Assembly (NCBI GenBank): GCA_915070235.1
Contig: CAJZFM010000040.1
Coordinates: forward strand, 1 to 11,923
Reading direction: 5' to 3'
DNA length: 11,923 bases
Origin: an uncultured Capnocytophaga sp.
GTDB taxonomy: Bacteria > Bacteroidota > Bacteroidia > Flavobacteriales > Flavobacteriaceae
Every line of letters starts with the position of its first letter. The first letter of the stretch is position 1. This document shows, piece by piece, positions 1 to 7,704 of the stretch. A program made the position numbers and the translations under genes. The notes beneath the pieces were generated by a model that did no database searches, was not told the DNA's origin, and saw only the letters and a program-made list of their open reading frames with translations.

Positions 1-431
1 ACATAGAGGAGTATACAGGCCCTGTAACTGACCAATATACTAAGGAGTTCTATGATGGAGAAATCAAAAAACTATATGATGCTGTAGGTTGGGATCCTGA
101 AAATGCACAATATACAGGAGTTCAAAAACCAGTGAAATGGACGCGTATCCATAACCTTCCTGACCATGTATATTTCAATCACTCTCAGCACGTAACCGTA
201 GCGGGAGTAGCTTGCCAACAGTGCCACGGTGATGTACAGACTATGGAAGTGGTTGAGCAACACGCTCCTCTTACCATGGGCTGGTGTATCAACTGCCACC
301 GCACTACCAATGTCAATGATGCCAATCCGTATTACGAAAAGATACATGAGCAATTGGCTAAGAAATATGGTAAAGAAAAGCTCACCATCGCCGAACTCGG
401 CGGTCTCGAATGTGGTAAGTGCCACTACTAA
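1..431 (+). CDS. actA: Alternative complex III multiheme cytochrome c subunit ActA (C-terminal part)
   Basis: The reading frame is open from the window edge (first whole codon at 3) to TAA at 429-431, giving the last 142 residues; the start lies upstream. Three CxxCH heme c motifs are visible: CQQCH (partial residues 71-75), CINCH (95-99) and CGKCH (137-141), the last only one residue from the C terminus. An NHSQHV stretch just before the first motif supplies candidate histidine ligands. The family protein is a pentaheme periplasmic cytochrome that carries electrons from the iron-sulfur subunit ActB towards ActE or the terminal oxidase, so two further motifs are expected in the missing part. 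The identification rests on the heme pattern plus the unbroken actBCDEF order downstream. A GTG at 132 could look like a start, but it is an internal valine: the frame and family-like sequence continue upstream of it. Confidence 0.93.
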   Translation, partial: IEEYTGPVTDQYTKEFYDGEIKKLYDAVGWDPENAQYTGVQKPVKWTRIHNLPDHVYFNHSQHVTVAGVACQQCHGDVQTMEVVEQHAPLTMGWCINCHRTTNVNDANPYYEKIHEQLAKKYGKEKLTIAELGGLECGKCHY

Positions 432-433
432 TA

Positions 434-517
434 ATGTTTAATGATTAATGACTAATGACGAGTGACCAATGACGATTCATGGTTCATTGACAATTAACAA
501 TTAACAATTAACAATTA
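434..517. repeat. Heptad repeat array between actA and actB
   Basis: The whole spacer except a few edge bases divides into twelve consecutive 7-bp units in one register. Six units at 434-475 are variants of ATGACNA (for example ATGATTA, ATGACTA, ATGACGA twice). Two units at 476-489 are TTCATGG and TTCATTG. Four at 490-517 are exact copies of ACAATTA. The array stops five bases before the actB ATG. CAATGA at 467-472 can pair with TCATTG at 484-489, a weak hairpin. No Shine-Dalgarno sequence is visible, so the repeat array itself forms the translation initiation region of actB. Confidence 0.85.
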
Positions 518-522
518 AGAAC

Positions 523-3500
523 ATGTCATCAGAAAAAAAATATTGGAGAAGTGTAGAGGAGTTGGATGCGAACAACCCTGTGATAGAGCAAATTCATCAA
601 AATGAGTTTGTCGATAAGCTCCCTACCTTATATTCAGGCGAACACGAGTTTCTAAGTAACCAAGAGGCGATGGAGGAGAGTGCTACCACCCGCCGCGACT
701 TCCTTAAGTATGTGGGATTCACTACCGCTGCTGCTGCCTTGGCAGCCTGCGAAGGGCCTGTACATAAGGCAATCCCTTATGTGATCCTACCCGAACAGAT
801 ACGCCCAGGTATCCCTGACTACTATGCCACTACCATGGCCGATGGGTTTGACTTCGCTTCTGTGCTTGTCAAAACCCGCGAAGGGCGCCCTATCCGTGTG
901 GAAAATAACCGCGAAGCGGCTTACCGTGGCTGTGGAAATGCACGTGTACAGGCTTCCGTACTCTCTATGTACGATAGCTTGCGCGCCAAAAATCCTCAAA
1001 AAGGTGCTGAAAATATCACTTGGGACACCCTTGATGGTGCAGTGGTAAAAGCGCTTACCGATGCCGCTGCTCAACAGAAGCAGATCGTATTGCTTACAGG
1101 TACGCTCGCAAGCCCTTCTACAGAGAACCTAATCAAGGAATTCACCGAAAAATATCCAACAACTAAGCATGTAACCTACGATGCCGTTTCTGAAGAAGCT
1201 GCCGTATTGGCCTTTGAAAAGAAATATGGTGTGCGTGCTTTGGCCAATTATGATTTCTCCAAAGCTCAAGTAATTATCTCCTTCGGGGCTGACTTTATCG
1301 CCGATTGGCAAGGAGGCTACGAAGAGGAATATGCCAAAGGACGTATCCCTACCAAAGAGGGTAGAATGTCTAAGCACTTCCAGTTTGAGAGCAATATGTC
1401 TCTCTCTGGGGCTAATGCCGATGAGCGTATAGCGCTGAAACCTGCCTTGCTTAAGGTGGCTTTGGCTAAGTTCTACGGCTACCTCACTGGAAAAACTGTA
1501 GGTGGTTCTCTTCCTGAGCGTGCCGAAGCAGCTGTAAAGAAAGCAGCCGAACAGGCTAAAAGAGCTGGCGGCAAAGCCGTTGTGGTAACAGGTATTCAGG
1601 ACGTGAATGCACAGAGCTTGGTACTTGAGATCAACGAAGAAGTACTCCACAGTGCGGCCTTTGATCCTGCCCACCCTGTATATATCCGCCAAGGTAATGC
1701 CGCTGCCTTCAAGCAGCTCCTAACCGATATGAATGCGGGTAAAGTAGGGGTACTTGTCATGAATAATGTAAATCCATTATATACCCTATCCGCTACCGAT
1801 GCGATGGCTTTCGAATCTGGACTTGCCAAGGTAGCAACTTCAGTGGATTTCTCCCTCCGTGCCGACGAAACAGCTGTGAAAGCTACTTACCTTGCTGCTG
1901 CTCCTCACTACTTGGAGTCATGGGGCGATGTGCGTATGCGTATCGACTATTACTCACTTATGCAGCCTACTATCCGTCCGCTGTTTGACACACGCCAGTT
2001 CCAAGAAGCATTGCTCAAATGGAGCGGAAAGGAGGCTAACTACTACGAATATATCAAAGCGTTCTGGAAAGCTAATGTTCTGGCCGAAGGCGATGCTTGG
2101 GAAAAAGCCCAACATGATGGCTTCTATCGCAAGGAAGCAGCCTTGCTTGGTGAAAAACCAGAGGCCTTGGATACCACGCCTATGGTAGCTGCCCTTACCG
2201 CAGCACCTGCTGAAGGCTTTGAACTAACCCTATATACCAAAACAGGTCTTGGTGATGGACAACAAGCCAACAACCCTTGGCTACAAGAACTACCAGACCC
2301 TATCACCCGTGTGTCTTGGGATAACTACCTGACCATGTCCGCCGCCGATGCCAAAGAATTGGGTATCAAGAATTGGCATGTAGCCAATGGCGCCTTGGAC
2401 GGAGATTATGCCCAAATCCAAGTAGGCGATGTAACCCTCAAAGTACCTGTACTGATCCAGCCTGGTCAGGCCAAAGGTTCTGTAGGTCTCGCTTTCGGTT
2501 ACGGAAGAAAGGCGGCCATGAAAAAGGAAATGCAAATAGGGGTCAATGCCTATGTCCTTTACAACAATTTCAATAATGTACAACCTGTTGCCTCTATCAA
2601 AAAGGCAGAGGGTACCCACGAATATGCTTGTATCCAGCTCCACAATACCCTTATGGGTCGTGGTGACATCGTCAAAGAAACTTCCCTTGAGGAGTTCTTG
2701 ACCAAGGATGCCCACCAGTGGAACAAAAAGCCTGAAGTATCCTTGGATCACAAGGAAGTAAAAGCAACTTCTGTAACCCTTTGGAAGGAGTTTGACAACT
2801 CCACAGGACACTTCTTTAATCTTTCTATTGACCTAAATGCTTGTACAGGTTGTGGGGCTTGTGTGATTGCTTGCCATGCTGAAAACAACGTACCTGTGGT
2901 AGGTAAGAGTGAGGTAAGACGCTCCCGCGATATGCACTGGTTGCGTATAGACCGCTACTACTCTTCCGAAGAGACTTTCAAGGGCGATTTGGAAAAAGTA
3001 GAAGGTATCGAAGGCCTTAGCGCATCACTCTCTACTTTCGGGGAAATGGAAGTGGCCTCTGATAATCCACAAGTGGTATTCCAGCCTGTAATGTGCCAGC
3101 AGTGTAACAACGCTCCTTGTGAGACTGTATGTCCTGTAGGGGCTACTTCTCACGGGGTACAAGGACAGAACCACATGGCTTACAACCGTTGCGTAGGTAC
3201 TCGTTATTGTGCTAACAACTGTCCTTATAAGGTACGTCGTTTCAACTGGTTCCTATACAGCAATAACAATGAGTTTGACTACCATATGAACGATGACTAT
3301 GGTAAGATGGTACTCAACCCCGATGTAGTGGTACGTTCTCGTGGGGTGATGGAAAAATGTTCTTTCTGTATCCAAGAAACCCAAGCTGTTATCCTACGTG
3401 CTAAGCGTGAAAACCGCGAGGTGAAAGTAGGTGAGTTCAACGATGCTTGTGCTTGTGCCTCTGCTTGTGGTACTGGGGCAATGACCTTTGGGGATATGAA

Positions 3501-3618
3501 TAACCCAGAAGATCCTATCGTAGAACTCAGCAAGAACGACCGTATGTATCACCTCTTAGAGCACATCGGTACCCGTCCTAACGTATTCTATCAAGTAAAA
3601 GTAAGAAACAACGATTAA
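523..3618 (+). CDS. actB: Alternative complex III iron-sulfur subunit ActB (TAT-variant-translocated molybdopterin oxidoreductase-like fusion)
   Basis: This 1031-residue protein takes electrons from the quinol-oxidising membrane part of complex III and passes them through iron-sulfur clusters to the heme subunits. Residues 1-76 look like the extended Tat signal of this family: a YWRSVEEL start, twin arginines at 57-58 (RRDFLK), a short hydrophobic run, then LAAC with Cys76 as a possible lipidation site. Residues about 80-750 match a molybdopterin-oxidoreductase-like domain, which in this family binds no molybdenum. Residues about 765-1000 are a PsrB-type ferredoxin domain. Its cluster cysteines are 774/777/780/784, 858/861/866/870, 890/896/900 (Thr at 893 where a fourth would sit) and 946/949/978/982. 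That fits three 4Fe-4S clusters and one 3Fe-4S, as known for ActB. The fused form and length are usual for Bacteroidota. The ATG at 523 is chosen because the family N terminus begins right there. Confidence 0.96.
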   Translation: MSSEKKYWRSVEELDANNPVIEQIHQNEFVDKLPTLYSGEHEFLSNQEAMEESATTRRDFLKYVGFTTAAAALAACEGPVHKAIPYVILPEQIRPGIPDYYATTMADGFDFASVLVKTREGRPIRVENNREAAYRGCGNARVQASVLSMYDSLRAKNPQKGAENITWDTLDGAVVKALTDAAAQQKQIVLLTGTLASPSTENLIKEFTEKYPTTKHVTYDAVSEEAAVLAFEKKYGVRALANYDFSKAQVIISFGADFIADWQGGYEEEYAKGRIPTKEGRMSKHFQFESNMSLSGANADERIALKPALLKVALAKFYGYLTGKTVGGSLPERAEAAVKKAAEQAKRAGGKAVVVTGIQDVNAQSLVLEINEEVLHSAAFDPAHPVYIRQGNAAAFKQLLTDMNAGKVGVLVMNNVNPLYTLSATDAMAFESGLAKVATSVDFSLRADETAVKATYLAAAPHYLESWGDVRMRIDYYSLMQPTIRPLFDTRQFQEALLKWSGKEANYYEYIKAFWKANVLAEGDAWEKAQHDGFYRKEAALLGEKPEALDTTPMVAALTAAPAEGFELTLYTKTGLGDGQQANNPWLQELPDPITRVSWDNYLTMSAADAKELGIKNWHVANGALDGDYAQIQVGDVTLKVPVLIQPGQAKGSVGLAFGYGRKAAMKKEMQIGVNAYVLYNNFNNVQPVASIKKAEGTHEYACIQLHNTLMGRGDIVKETSLEEFLTKDAHQWNKKPEVSLDHKEVKATSVTLWKEFDNSTGHFFNLSIDLNACTGCGACVIACHAENNVPVVGKSEVRRSRDMHWLRIDRYYSSEETFKGDLEKVEGIEGLSASLSTFGEMEVASDNPQVVFQPVMCQQCNNAPCETVCPVGATSHGVQGQNHMAYNRCVGTRYCANNCPYKVRRFNWFLYSNNNEFDYHMNDDYGKMVLNPDVVVRSRGVMEKCSFCIQETQAVILRAKRENREVKVGEFNDACACASACGTGAMTFGDMNNPEDPIVELSKNDRMYHLLEHIGTRPNVFYQVKVRNND

Positions 3619-3630
3619 TATAGTTAATAA

Positions 3631-3693
3631 TTTTGAGTTTTGAGTGCTTAGTTAGCTAACTCAAAACTCAAAACCCAAAACTCAAAACTAAAA
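3631..3693. repeat. Heptad inverted repeat and hairpin between actB and actC
   Basis: Nine 7-bp units in register fill this spacer: TTTTGAG twice (3631-3644), two central units, then ACTCAAA-type units to 3693 (one variant ACCCAAA, the last ACTAAAA). The first units are reverse complements of the later ones, giving a perfect 15-bp inverted repeat, TTTTGAGTTTTGAGT (3631-3645) against 3659-3673, with a 13-base loop. An alternative 12-bp palindrome, AGTTAGCTAACT, sits at 3650-3661. No T run follows on the + strand, so an intrinsic terminator is unlikely. The hairpin ends 23 bases before the actC start and could affect actC translation or mRNA processing; that role is inferred. Confidence 0.85.
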
Positions 3694-3696
3694 AAT

Positions 3697-5097
3697 ATGG
3701 CATCGCATTACGAAGCACCTATACGCAATCCACTGATAGTAGGCGACAAGACCTACCACGATGTTACTGTGGATGTAGCGCGCCCTGTTGAGGGGAAAGC
3801 CAATCGCCTTTGGTGGATAGTATTCTCAGTAGCCCTCGCTGCTTTCTTGTGGGGATTGGGCTGTATCGTCTATACCGTATCTACGGGGATAGGCGTATGG
3901 GGATTGAACAAGACCGTGGGTTGGGCTTGGGACATCACCAACTTTGTATGGTGGGTAGGTATCGGTCACGCTGGTACCCTAATCTCCGCCGTATTGTTAC
4001 TCTTCCGCCAGAAATGGAGAATGGCCATCAACCGCTCTGCCGAAGCGATGACCATCTTCTCAGTAGTACAGGCGGGTCTCTTCCCTATTATCCACATGGG
4101 ACGCCCTTGGTTGGCCTACTGGACTGTGCCTATACCAAACCAATTCGGTTCCCTTTGGGTGAACTTTAACTCTCCTTTGCTTTGGGACGTGTTCGCGATC
4201 TCTACTTACCTCTCTGTATCCTTGGTGTTCTGGTGGACAGGACTTTTGCCTGACTTCGCTATGCTACGCGATAGAGCGGTAAAACCTTTCCAAAAGAAAA
4301 TCTATAGCTTGGTGAGCTTCGGTTGGAGTGGTCGTGCTAAGGATTGGCAACGCTTTGAAGAAGTGTCCTTGGTACTTGCAGGCTTAGCTACCCCTTTGGT
4401 ACTTTCCGTGCATACCATCGTATCCTTTGACTTTGCTACCTCTGTAATCCCTGGTTGGCATACCACTATCTTCCCACCTTACTTCGTGGCTGGGGCGATC
4501 TTCTCTGGGTTCTCCATGGTAAATACGCTCCTTATCATCATGCGTAAGGTGTCCAACTTGGAAAACTATATCACCCTACAGCACATTGAGCTGATGAACT
4601 TAGTGGTAATGATCACAGGTTCTATCGTAGGTTGTGCTTATATCACCGAGCTTTTCGTAGCTTGGTATTCAGGAGTGGAATATGAGCAATACGCCTTCCT
4701 AAACCGTGCCACTGGGCCTTACTGGTGGGCATATTGGATGATGATGTCCTGCAACGTATTCTCTCCTCAGTTCATGTGGTTCAAGAAGCTACGCCGCAGT
4801 ATCCTCTTCTCTTTCTGTATCTCTATCGTGGTAAATATAGGGATGTGGTTCGAGCGTTTTGTGATCATCGTAACCTCTTTGCACCGTGATTACTTGCCTT
4901 CTTCTTGGAGCATGTTCTCTCCTACACTGATTGATATAGGTATCTATACAGGAACCATCGGATTCTTCTTCGTGCTCTTCTTGCTCTATTCACGTACTTT
5001 CCCTGTGATTGCACAAGCCGAAGTAAAATCTATCTTGAAGTCTTCAGGAGAAAAATATAAAAAATTAAGAGACACTAACCCTAATAATTCACATTAG
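3697..5097 (+). CDS. actC: Alternative complex III NrfD-like membrane subunit ActC
   Basis: This 466-residue integral membrane protein belongs to the NrfD/PsrC family and is the main quinol-binding subunit of complex III, docking under the iron-sulfur domain of ActB. About ten hydrophobic segments can be seen, roughly at residues 38-62, 83-104, 116-133, 160-182, 225-246, 258-283, 302-325, 343-362, 368-396 and 412-432. Conserved-looking polar spots inside or beside helices include GIGHAGT (88-94), HMGRPW (133-138), WDVFAIST (163-170) and MWFERF (383-388), typical of the ActC/ActF pair. The C terminus (440-466) is a charged cytoplasmic-type tail. The ATG follows an A-rich stretch with no Shine-Dalgarno site, as is common in this phylum. 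actD begins two bases after its stop codon, so the two are probably translated together. Confidence 0.96.
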   Translation: MASHYEAPIRNPLIVGDKTYHDVTVDVARPVEGKANRLWWIVFSVALAAFLWGLGCIVYTVSTGIGVWGLNKTVGWAWDITNFVWWVGIGHAGTLISAVLLLFRQKWRMAINRSAEAMTIFSVVQAGLFPIIHMGRPWLAYWTVPIPNQFGSLWVNFNSPLLWDVFAISTYLSVSLVFWWTGLLPDFAMLRDRAVKPFQKKIYSLVSFGWSGRAKDWQRFEEVSLVLAGLATPLVLSVHTIVSFDFATSVIPGWHTTIFPPYFVAGAIFSGFSMVNTLLIIMRKVSNLENYITLQHIELMNLVVMITGSIVGCAYITELFVAWYSGVEYEQYAFLNRATGPYWWAYWMMMSCNVFSPQFMWFKKLRRSILFSFCISIVVNIGMWFERFVIIVTSLHRDYLPSSWSMFSPTLIDIGIYTGTIGFFFVLFLLYSRTFPVIAQAEVKSILKSSGEKYKKLRDTNPNNSH

Positions 5098-5099
5098 TT

Positions 5100-5636
5100 A
5101 TGAGTAAGAAAGTAGTACAAGCACTCTATAATGACGATGATGTGCTCCTCTCCGCTGTCAAAAAGGTTCGCCAGGCCAACCTTAAGATAGAGGAAGTATA
5201 TACACCCTTCCCTGTACACGGATTAGACAAGGCCATGGGACTAAAGCCTACACGAATTGCCATAGCTTCATTCATCTACGGATGTATAGGATTAGTGGTC
5301 GCTACCCTTATGATGAAGTACATCATGATTGATGACTGGCCTCGTAACATAGGAGGAAAGCCTAATTTTACTTATATAACCAACCTGCCCGCTTTCGTGC
5401 CTATCATGTTCGAGCTTACGGTATTCTTTGCCGCTCACCTTATGGTAATCTCTTTCTACATGCGTAGTAAGCTATATCCTTACAAAAAGGCTGAGAATCC
5501 GGATCCACGTACCACCGATGACCATTTCCTTATGGAAGTACAAGCCGATGATAACACCTCTGAGCTTGTCAAACTCCTACAAGACACCGGTGCCGTTGAG
5601 GTAAAAATAGCAGATAAAAAAGCAATTCAGATATGA
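5100..5636 (+). CDS. actD: Alternative complex III subunit ActD (DUF3341 protein)
   Basis: This 178-residue protein matches the DUF3341 subunit of alternative complex III. An N-terminal soluble part with the family-typical sequence YTPFPVHGLDKAMG (residues 34-47) precedes two transmembrane segments at about 52-72 and 97-119, joined by a short loop holding DDWP and GGKPNF. A C-terminal soluble tail (about 122-178) ends in an acidic region, HFLMEVQADD, that recalls a small ferredoxin-like alpha/beta fold. It binds no cofactor in known complexes and is a peripheral membrane-anchored subunit of uncertain function. It starts two bases after the actC stop, and its own stop overlaps the actE start as ATGA (5633-5636), so tight translational coupling is expected. 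Confidence 0.94.
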   Translation: MSKKVVQALYNDDDVLLSAVKKVRQANLKIEEVYTPFPVHGLDKAMGLKPTRIAIASFIYGCIGLVVATLMMKYIMIDDWPRNIGGKPNFTYITNLPAFVPIMFELTVFFAAHLMVISFYMRSKLYPYKKAENPDPRTTDDHFLMEVQADDNTSELVKLLQDTGAVEVKIADKKAIQI

Positions 5637-6214
5637 AAAAAAGATATATATTCGCCTTATCCGTAGTCGCCCTTTCGCTTACCGCTTGTTTTCACAAGGA
5701 TAAGCCGAACTACCAGTATATGGCCGATACCGATATGTATTTCCCTGTAGGCTACGAAACCTACCAAGAGGCGCCCGAAGGGAACAAAGCACTCAAGGGC
5801 GGTATGGAAGCACAACTCCCTCCAGAGCATACCATCAAGCGTGGCTGGATGCCTTACCTCTATCCTAATACCAATGAGGGCTATGAGGATGCTAAGGCTA
5901 ACCTTAAAAACCCGCTTGTAGCCGATAGTCTTGCCTTAGATAGCAATATCAAAGAAGGGGCTGCCCTCTACAATATCTATTGTATGGTGTGCCATGGCGC
6001 CGAAGGCGACGGACAGGGTATCCTCGTACAACGTGACAAATATTTGGGCGTGCCTAACTATAAGGACAGAGAGATTACCCAAGGAAGCATCTACCATGTA
6101 ATCTATTACGGACGTAATGCTATGGGCTCCTACGCTTCTCAGATTACTGAAAAAGAGCGTTGGCAAGTAGCCTTATATGTGGAGCAACTCCGAAACAAAC
6201 TCATTAATAAATAA
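5633..6214 (+). CDS. actE: Alternative complex III monoheme cytochrome c lipoprotein ActE
   Basis: This 193-residue protein is the monoheme cytochrome c subunit, which sits on the periplasmic side and helps transfer electrons out of the complex. Residues 1-19 form a lipoprotein signal (MKKRY, hydrophobic core, LTAC), so Cys19 is the predicted lipidated N terminus. The single heme motif CMVCH lies at residues 117-121, followed by GAEGDGQG, the usual class I cytochrome c context. Met164 in NAMGSY is the likely sixth iron ligand. The length and the long segment before the heme domain fit ActE. The start codon overlaps the actD stop by four bases (ATGA), and actF follows after a 19-base gap. Confidence 0.95.
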   Translation: MKKRYIFALSVVALSLTACFHKDKPNYQYMADTDMYFPVGYETYQEAPEGNKALKGGMEAQLPPEHTIKRGWMPYLYPNTNEGYEDAKANLKNPLVADSLALDSNIKEGAALYNIYCMVCHGAEGDGQGILVQRDKYLGVPNYKDREITQGSIYHVIYYGRNAMGSYASQITEKERWQVALYVEQLRNKLINK

Positions 6215-6220
6215 CCCCTA

Positions 6221-6230
6221 AGAAGAAGGA
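6221..6230 (+). promoter_or_regulatory. Purine-rich ribosome binding site before actF
   Basis: AGAAGAAGGA lies three bases before the actF ATG and resembles a Shine-Dalgarno sequence, although the spacing is shorter than usual. It is the only clear such site among the act genes whose start can be seen and supports the ATG at 6234 as the start. Confidence 0.5.
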
Positions 6231-6233
6231 ATT

Positions 6234-7478
6234 ATGTATTCGTTTTCAAGTAAAATAAAGCTAACAGCTCTCATTAGTATGGTAGTGGGGCTTGTAGCAG
6301 TCATATATAGCTTTATAGCGACCCCCAGTTCCGTAGCCGACCTCCATCAGGGGGGCGAAGCAGCTCACGATCCTGCGCATTTGGAACACATGCTTCACAT
6401 GCTACAGAATAAGCCTTGGGCTGCCCTCTATGTAGCGGCACTCTTCTTTTTGCTCATCAGCTTAGGGGTCTTAGCTTTCTATGCTATCAACCGTGCCGCT
6501 CAGGCTGGTTGGGCACCGATTCTCTTTAGAGTAATGGAAGGGATCACAGGTTACCTTCCTATAGGTGCTTTGATTTTCTTTGTATTGCTTGTGTGCTCAG
6601 GCCTTCATCTGAACCATCTCTTCATCTGGATGGACCCTCAGGTGGTAGCGCATGACACTATAATACAGGGTAAAACAGGCTACCTGAATGTGCCTATGTT
6701 CCTTGTACGTGCTGCCGTGTATCTCTTGGGCTGGATCGCTTACAGACAGATTACTCGTAAGCTCTCCCTCCAGCAGGACGAGGCTACCGATAACCGTCCG
6801 TTCATCAAGGCCTTCAAGTGGTCTGCGGGCTTCTTGGTATTCTTCCTCGTTACCGAGTCCATGATGTCTTGGGATTGGGTCATGAGTGTAGATCCGCACT
6901 GGTTCAGTACCCTCTTTGGTTGGTATGTATTTGGTAGCTTCATCACTTGTGCTATCGCAGCCATCATCTTGGTTACTGTAACACTTAAAAAGCAAGGCTA
7001 CTTAGAACATGTCAATGACAGCCACCTCCACGATTTGGCCAAATACCTATTTGGGTTCTCTATTTTCTGGACATACCTTTGGTTCTCTCAATACCTATTG
7101 TATTGGTACTCCAATATCCCAGAAGAAGTTACCTATTTCGTAACTCGTTTGCAGAACTTTGAGCCTATCGTTTTGGGAATGTTGGCCATCAACTTCCTCC
7201 TACCATTGCTCATCTTGGTTGATTCCGATATCAAGCGCAAACCTTGGGTAGTAGGAACTATGGCTGTAGTGATTCTTATAGGACACTATATGGATTTCTT
7301 CAATATGATTATGCCAGCCACCGTAGGACGCGAATGGAGTATAGGAGCTGCCGAAATAGGAAGTTTGTTATTCTTCTTCGGATTATTCACCTATGTAACA
7401 TTCTACACCCTTACCAAGGCACCATTAGTAGAGAAGCGCCACCCACTCATGGGCGAAAGCGAACACTTCCACTACTAA
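6234..7478 (+). CDS. actF: Alternative complex III second membrane subunit ActF
   Basis: This 414-residue membrane protein is the NrfD-like partner of ActC; the two pack as a pseudo-symmetric pair in the membrane arm of the complex. Hydrophobic segments occur at about residues 8-29, 63-85, 106-123, 153-170, 195-212, 228-251, 271-291, 309-329, 339-359 and 373-394, about ten in all. Family-like polar motifs are HLNHLFIWMDP (125-135), TESMMSWDWVMSVDPHW (207-223) and EWSIGAAEIGS (367-377). A His-rich loop (residues 38-56) lies between the first two helices. The C terminus ends in HFHY. It is the last gene of the operon: a hairpin begins 25 bases after its stop, and no cytochrome oxidase gene follows. 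Confidence 0.94.
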   Translation: MYSFSSKIKLTALISMVVGLVAVIYSFIATPSSVADLHQGGEAAHDPAHLEHMLHMLQNKPWAALYVAALFFLLISLGVLAFYAINRAAQAGWAPILFRVMEGITGYLPIGALIFFVLLVCSGLHLNHLFIWMDPQVVAHDTIIQGKTGYLNVPMFLVRAAVYLLGWIAYRQITRKLSLQQDEATDNRPFIKAFKWSAGFLVFFLVTESMMSWDWVMSVDPHWFSTLFGWYVFGSFITCAIAAIILVTVTLKKQGYLEHVNDSHLHDLAKYLFGFSIFWTYLWFSQYLLYWYSNIPEEVTYFVTRLQNFEPIVLGMLAINFLLPLLILVDSDIKRKPWVVGTMAVVILIGHYMDFFNMIMPATVGREWSIGAAEIGSLLFFFGLFTYVTFYTLTKAPLVEKRHPLMGESEHFHY

Positions 7479-7502
7479 AATAAGGATATAACAAATAATA
7501 AG

Positions 7503-7540
7503 TAAAAGGTAAAAAGTACTTCACTTTTTACCTTTTATTT
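7503..7540 (+). terminator. Hairpin ending the act operon, built from heptads
   Basis: A perfect 15-bp stem pairs TAAAAGGTAAAAAGT (7503-7517) with 7523-7537 across a five-base loop, 25 bases after the actF stop. It can be extended through a G-T wobble to outer A-T pairs. Only a short T-rich stretch (TTTCTC) follows and the stem is AU-rich, so termination is likely but may be leaky. The arms are each two 7-bp units, and the five units of the hairpin (7503-7537) keep one register, as in the operon's other spacers. Confidence 0.7.
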
Positions 7541-7644
7541 CTCTAAGGACTAATCTATTGTCTTTTTCTTTGTATAATTTATCATTTATTGTTGTAGTTC
7601 ATGTGCAAATACATACATTTCATGCTTAATCTTGTATTTTTTTC

Positions 7645-7674
7645 TTTCAAATATAAAATTAAATATTATTTTTG
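7645..7674 (+). promoter_or_regulatory. Predicted Bacteroidota promoter for the lipoprotein pair
   Basis: TATTTTTG at 7667-7674 matches the Bacteroidota -7 consensus TAnnTTTG exactly. A weak -33 candidate, TTTC (7645-7648), sits 18 bases upstream. The surrounding DNA is very AT-rich. A transcript starting around 7680 would give a leader of about 25 bases before the ATG at 7705. The rest of the 7479-7704 gap holds the preceding hairpin and no further gene that I can see. Confidence 0.55.
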
Positions 7675-7704
7675 CCTTGTAAAATAATAAAAAAGATAAG
7701 TATC

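Noticed and set aside
72..425. A 117-codon minus-strand open frame opposite actA
   Set aside because: It is antisense to a frame with three heme motifs and shows no family resemblance; a shadow frame.
132..431. A separate small cytochrome gene starting at GTG 132
   Set aside because: The frame stays open to the window edge with family-like residues, so this is the end of actA.
434..517. A possible CRISPR array
   Set aside because: The units are 7 bp and contiguous, without the 20-40 bp repeats and unique spacers of CRISPR.
1129..1692. A 187-codon minus-strand open frame opposite actB
   Set aside because: It is long by chance within the coding bias of actB. The product is rich in Ser, Phe, Tyr and Gly without domain signs, and no promoter or start context is visible.
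3628..3635. TAATTTTG, a match to the -7 consensus, just after actB
   Set aside because: No TTTG or TTG stands at the right distance upstream and the match overlaps the heptad array, so a promoter for actC is not supported.
7672..7704. An in-frame TTG at 7672 that would extend the first lipoprotein by 11 residues
   Set aside because: It lies within the predicted -7 promoter element, and the extension MPCKIIKKISI would precede a clean signal peptide that begins at ATG 7705.
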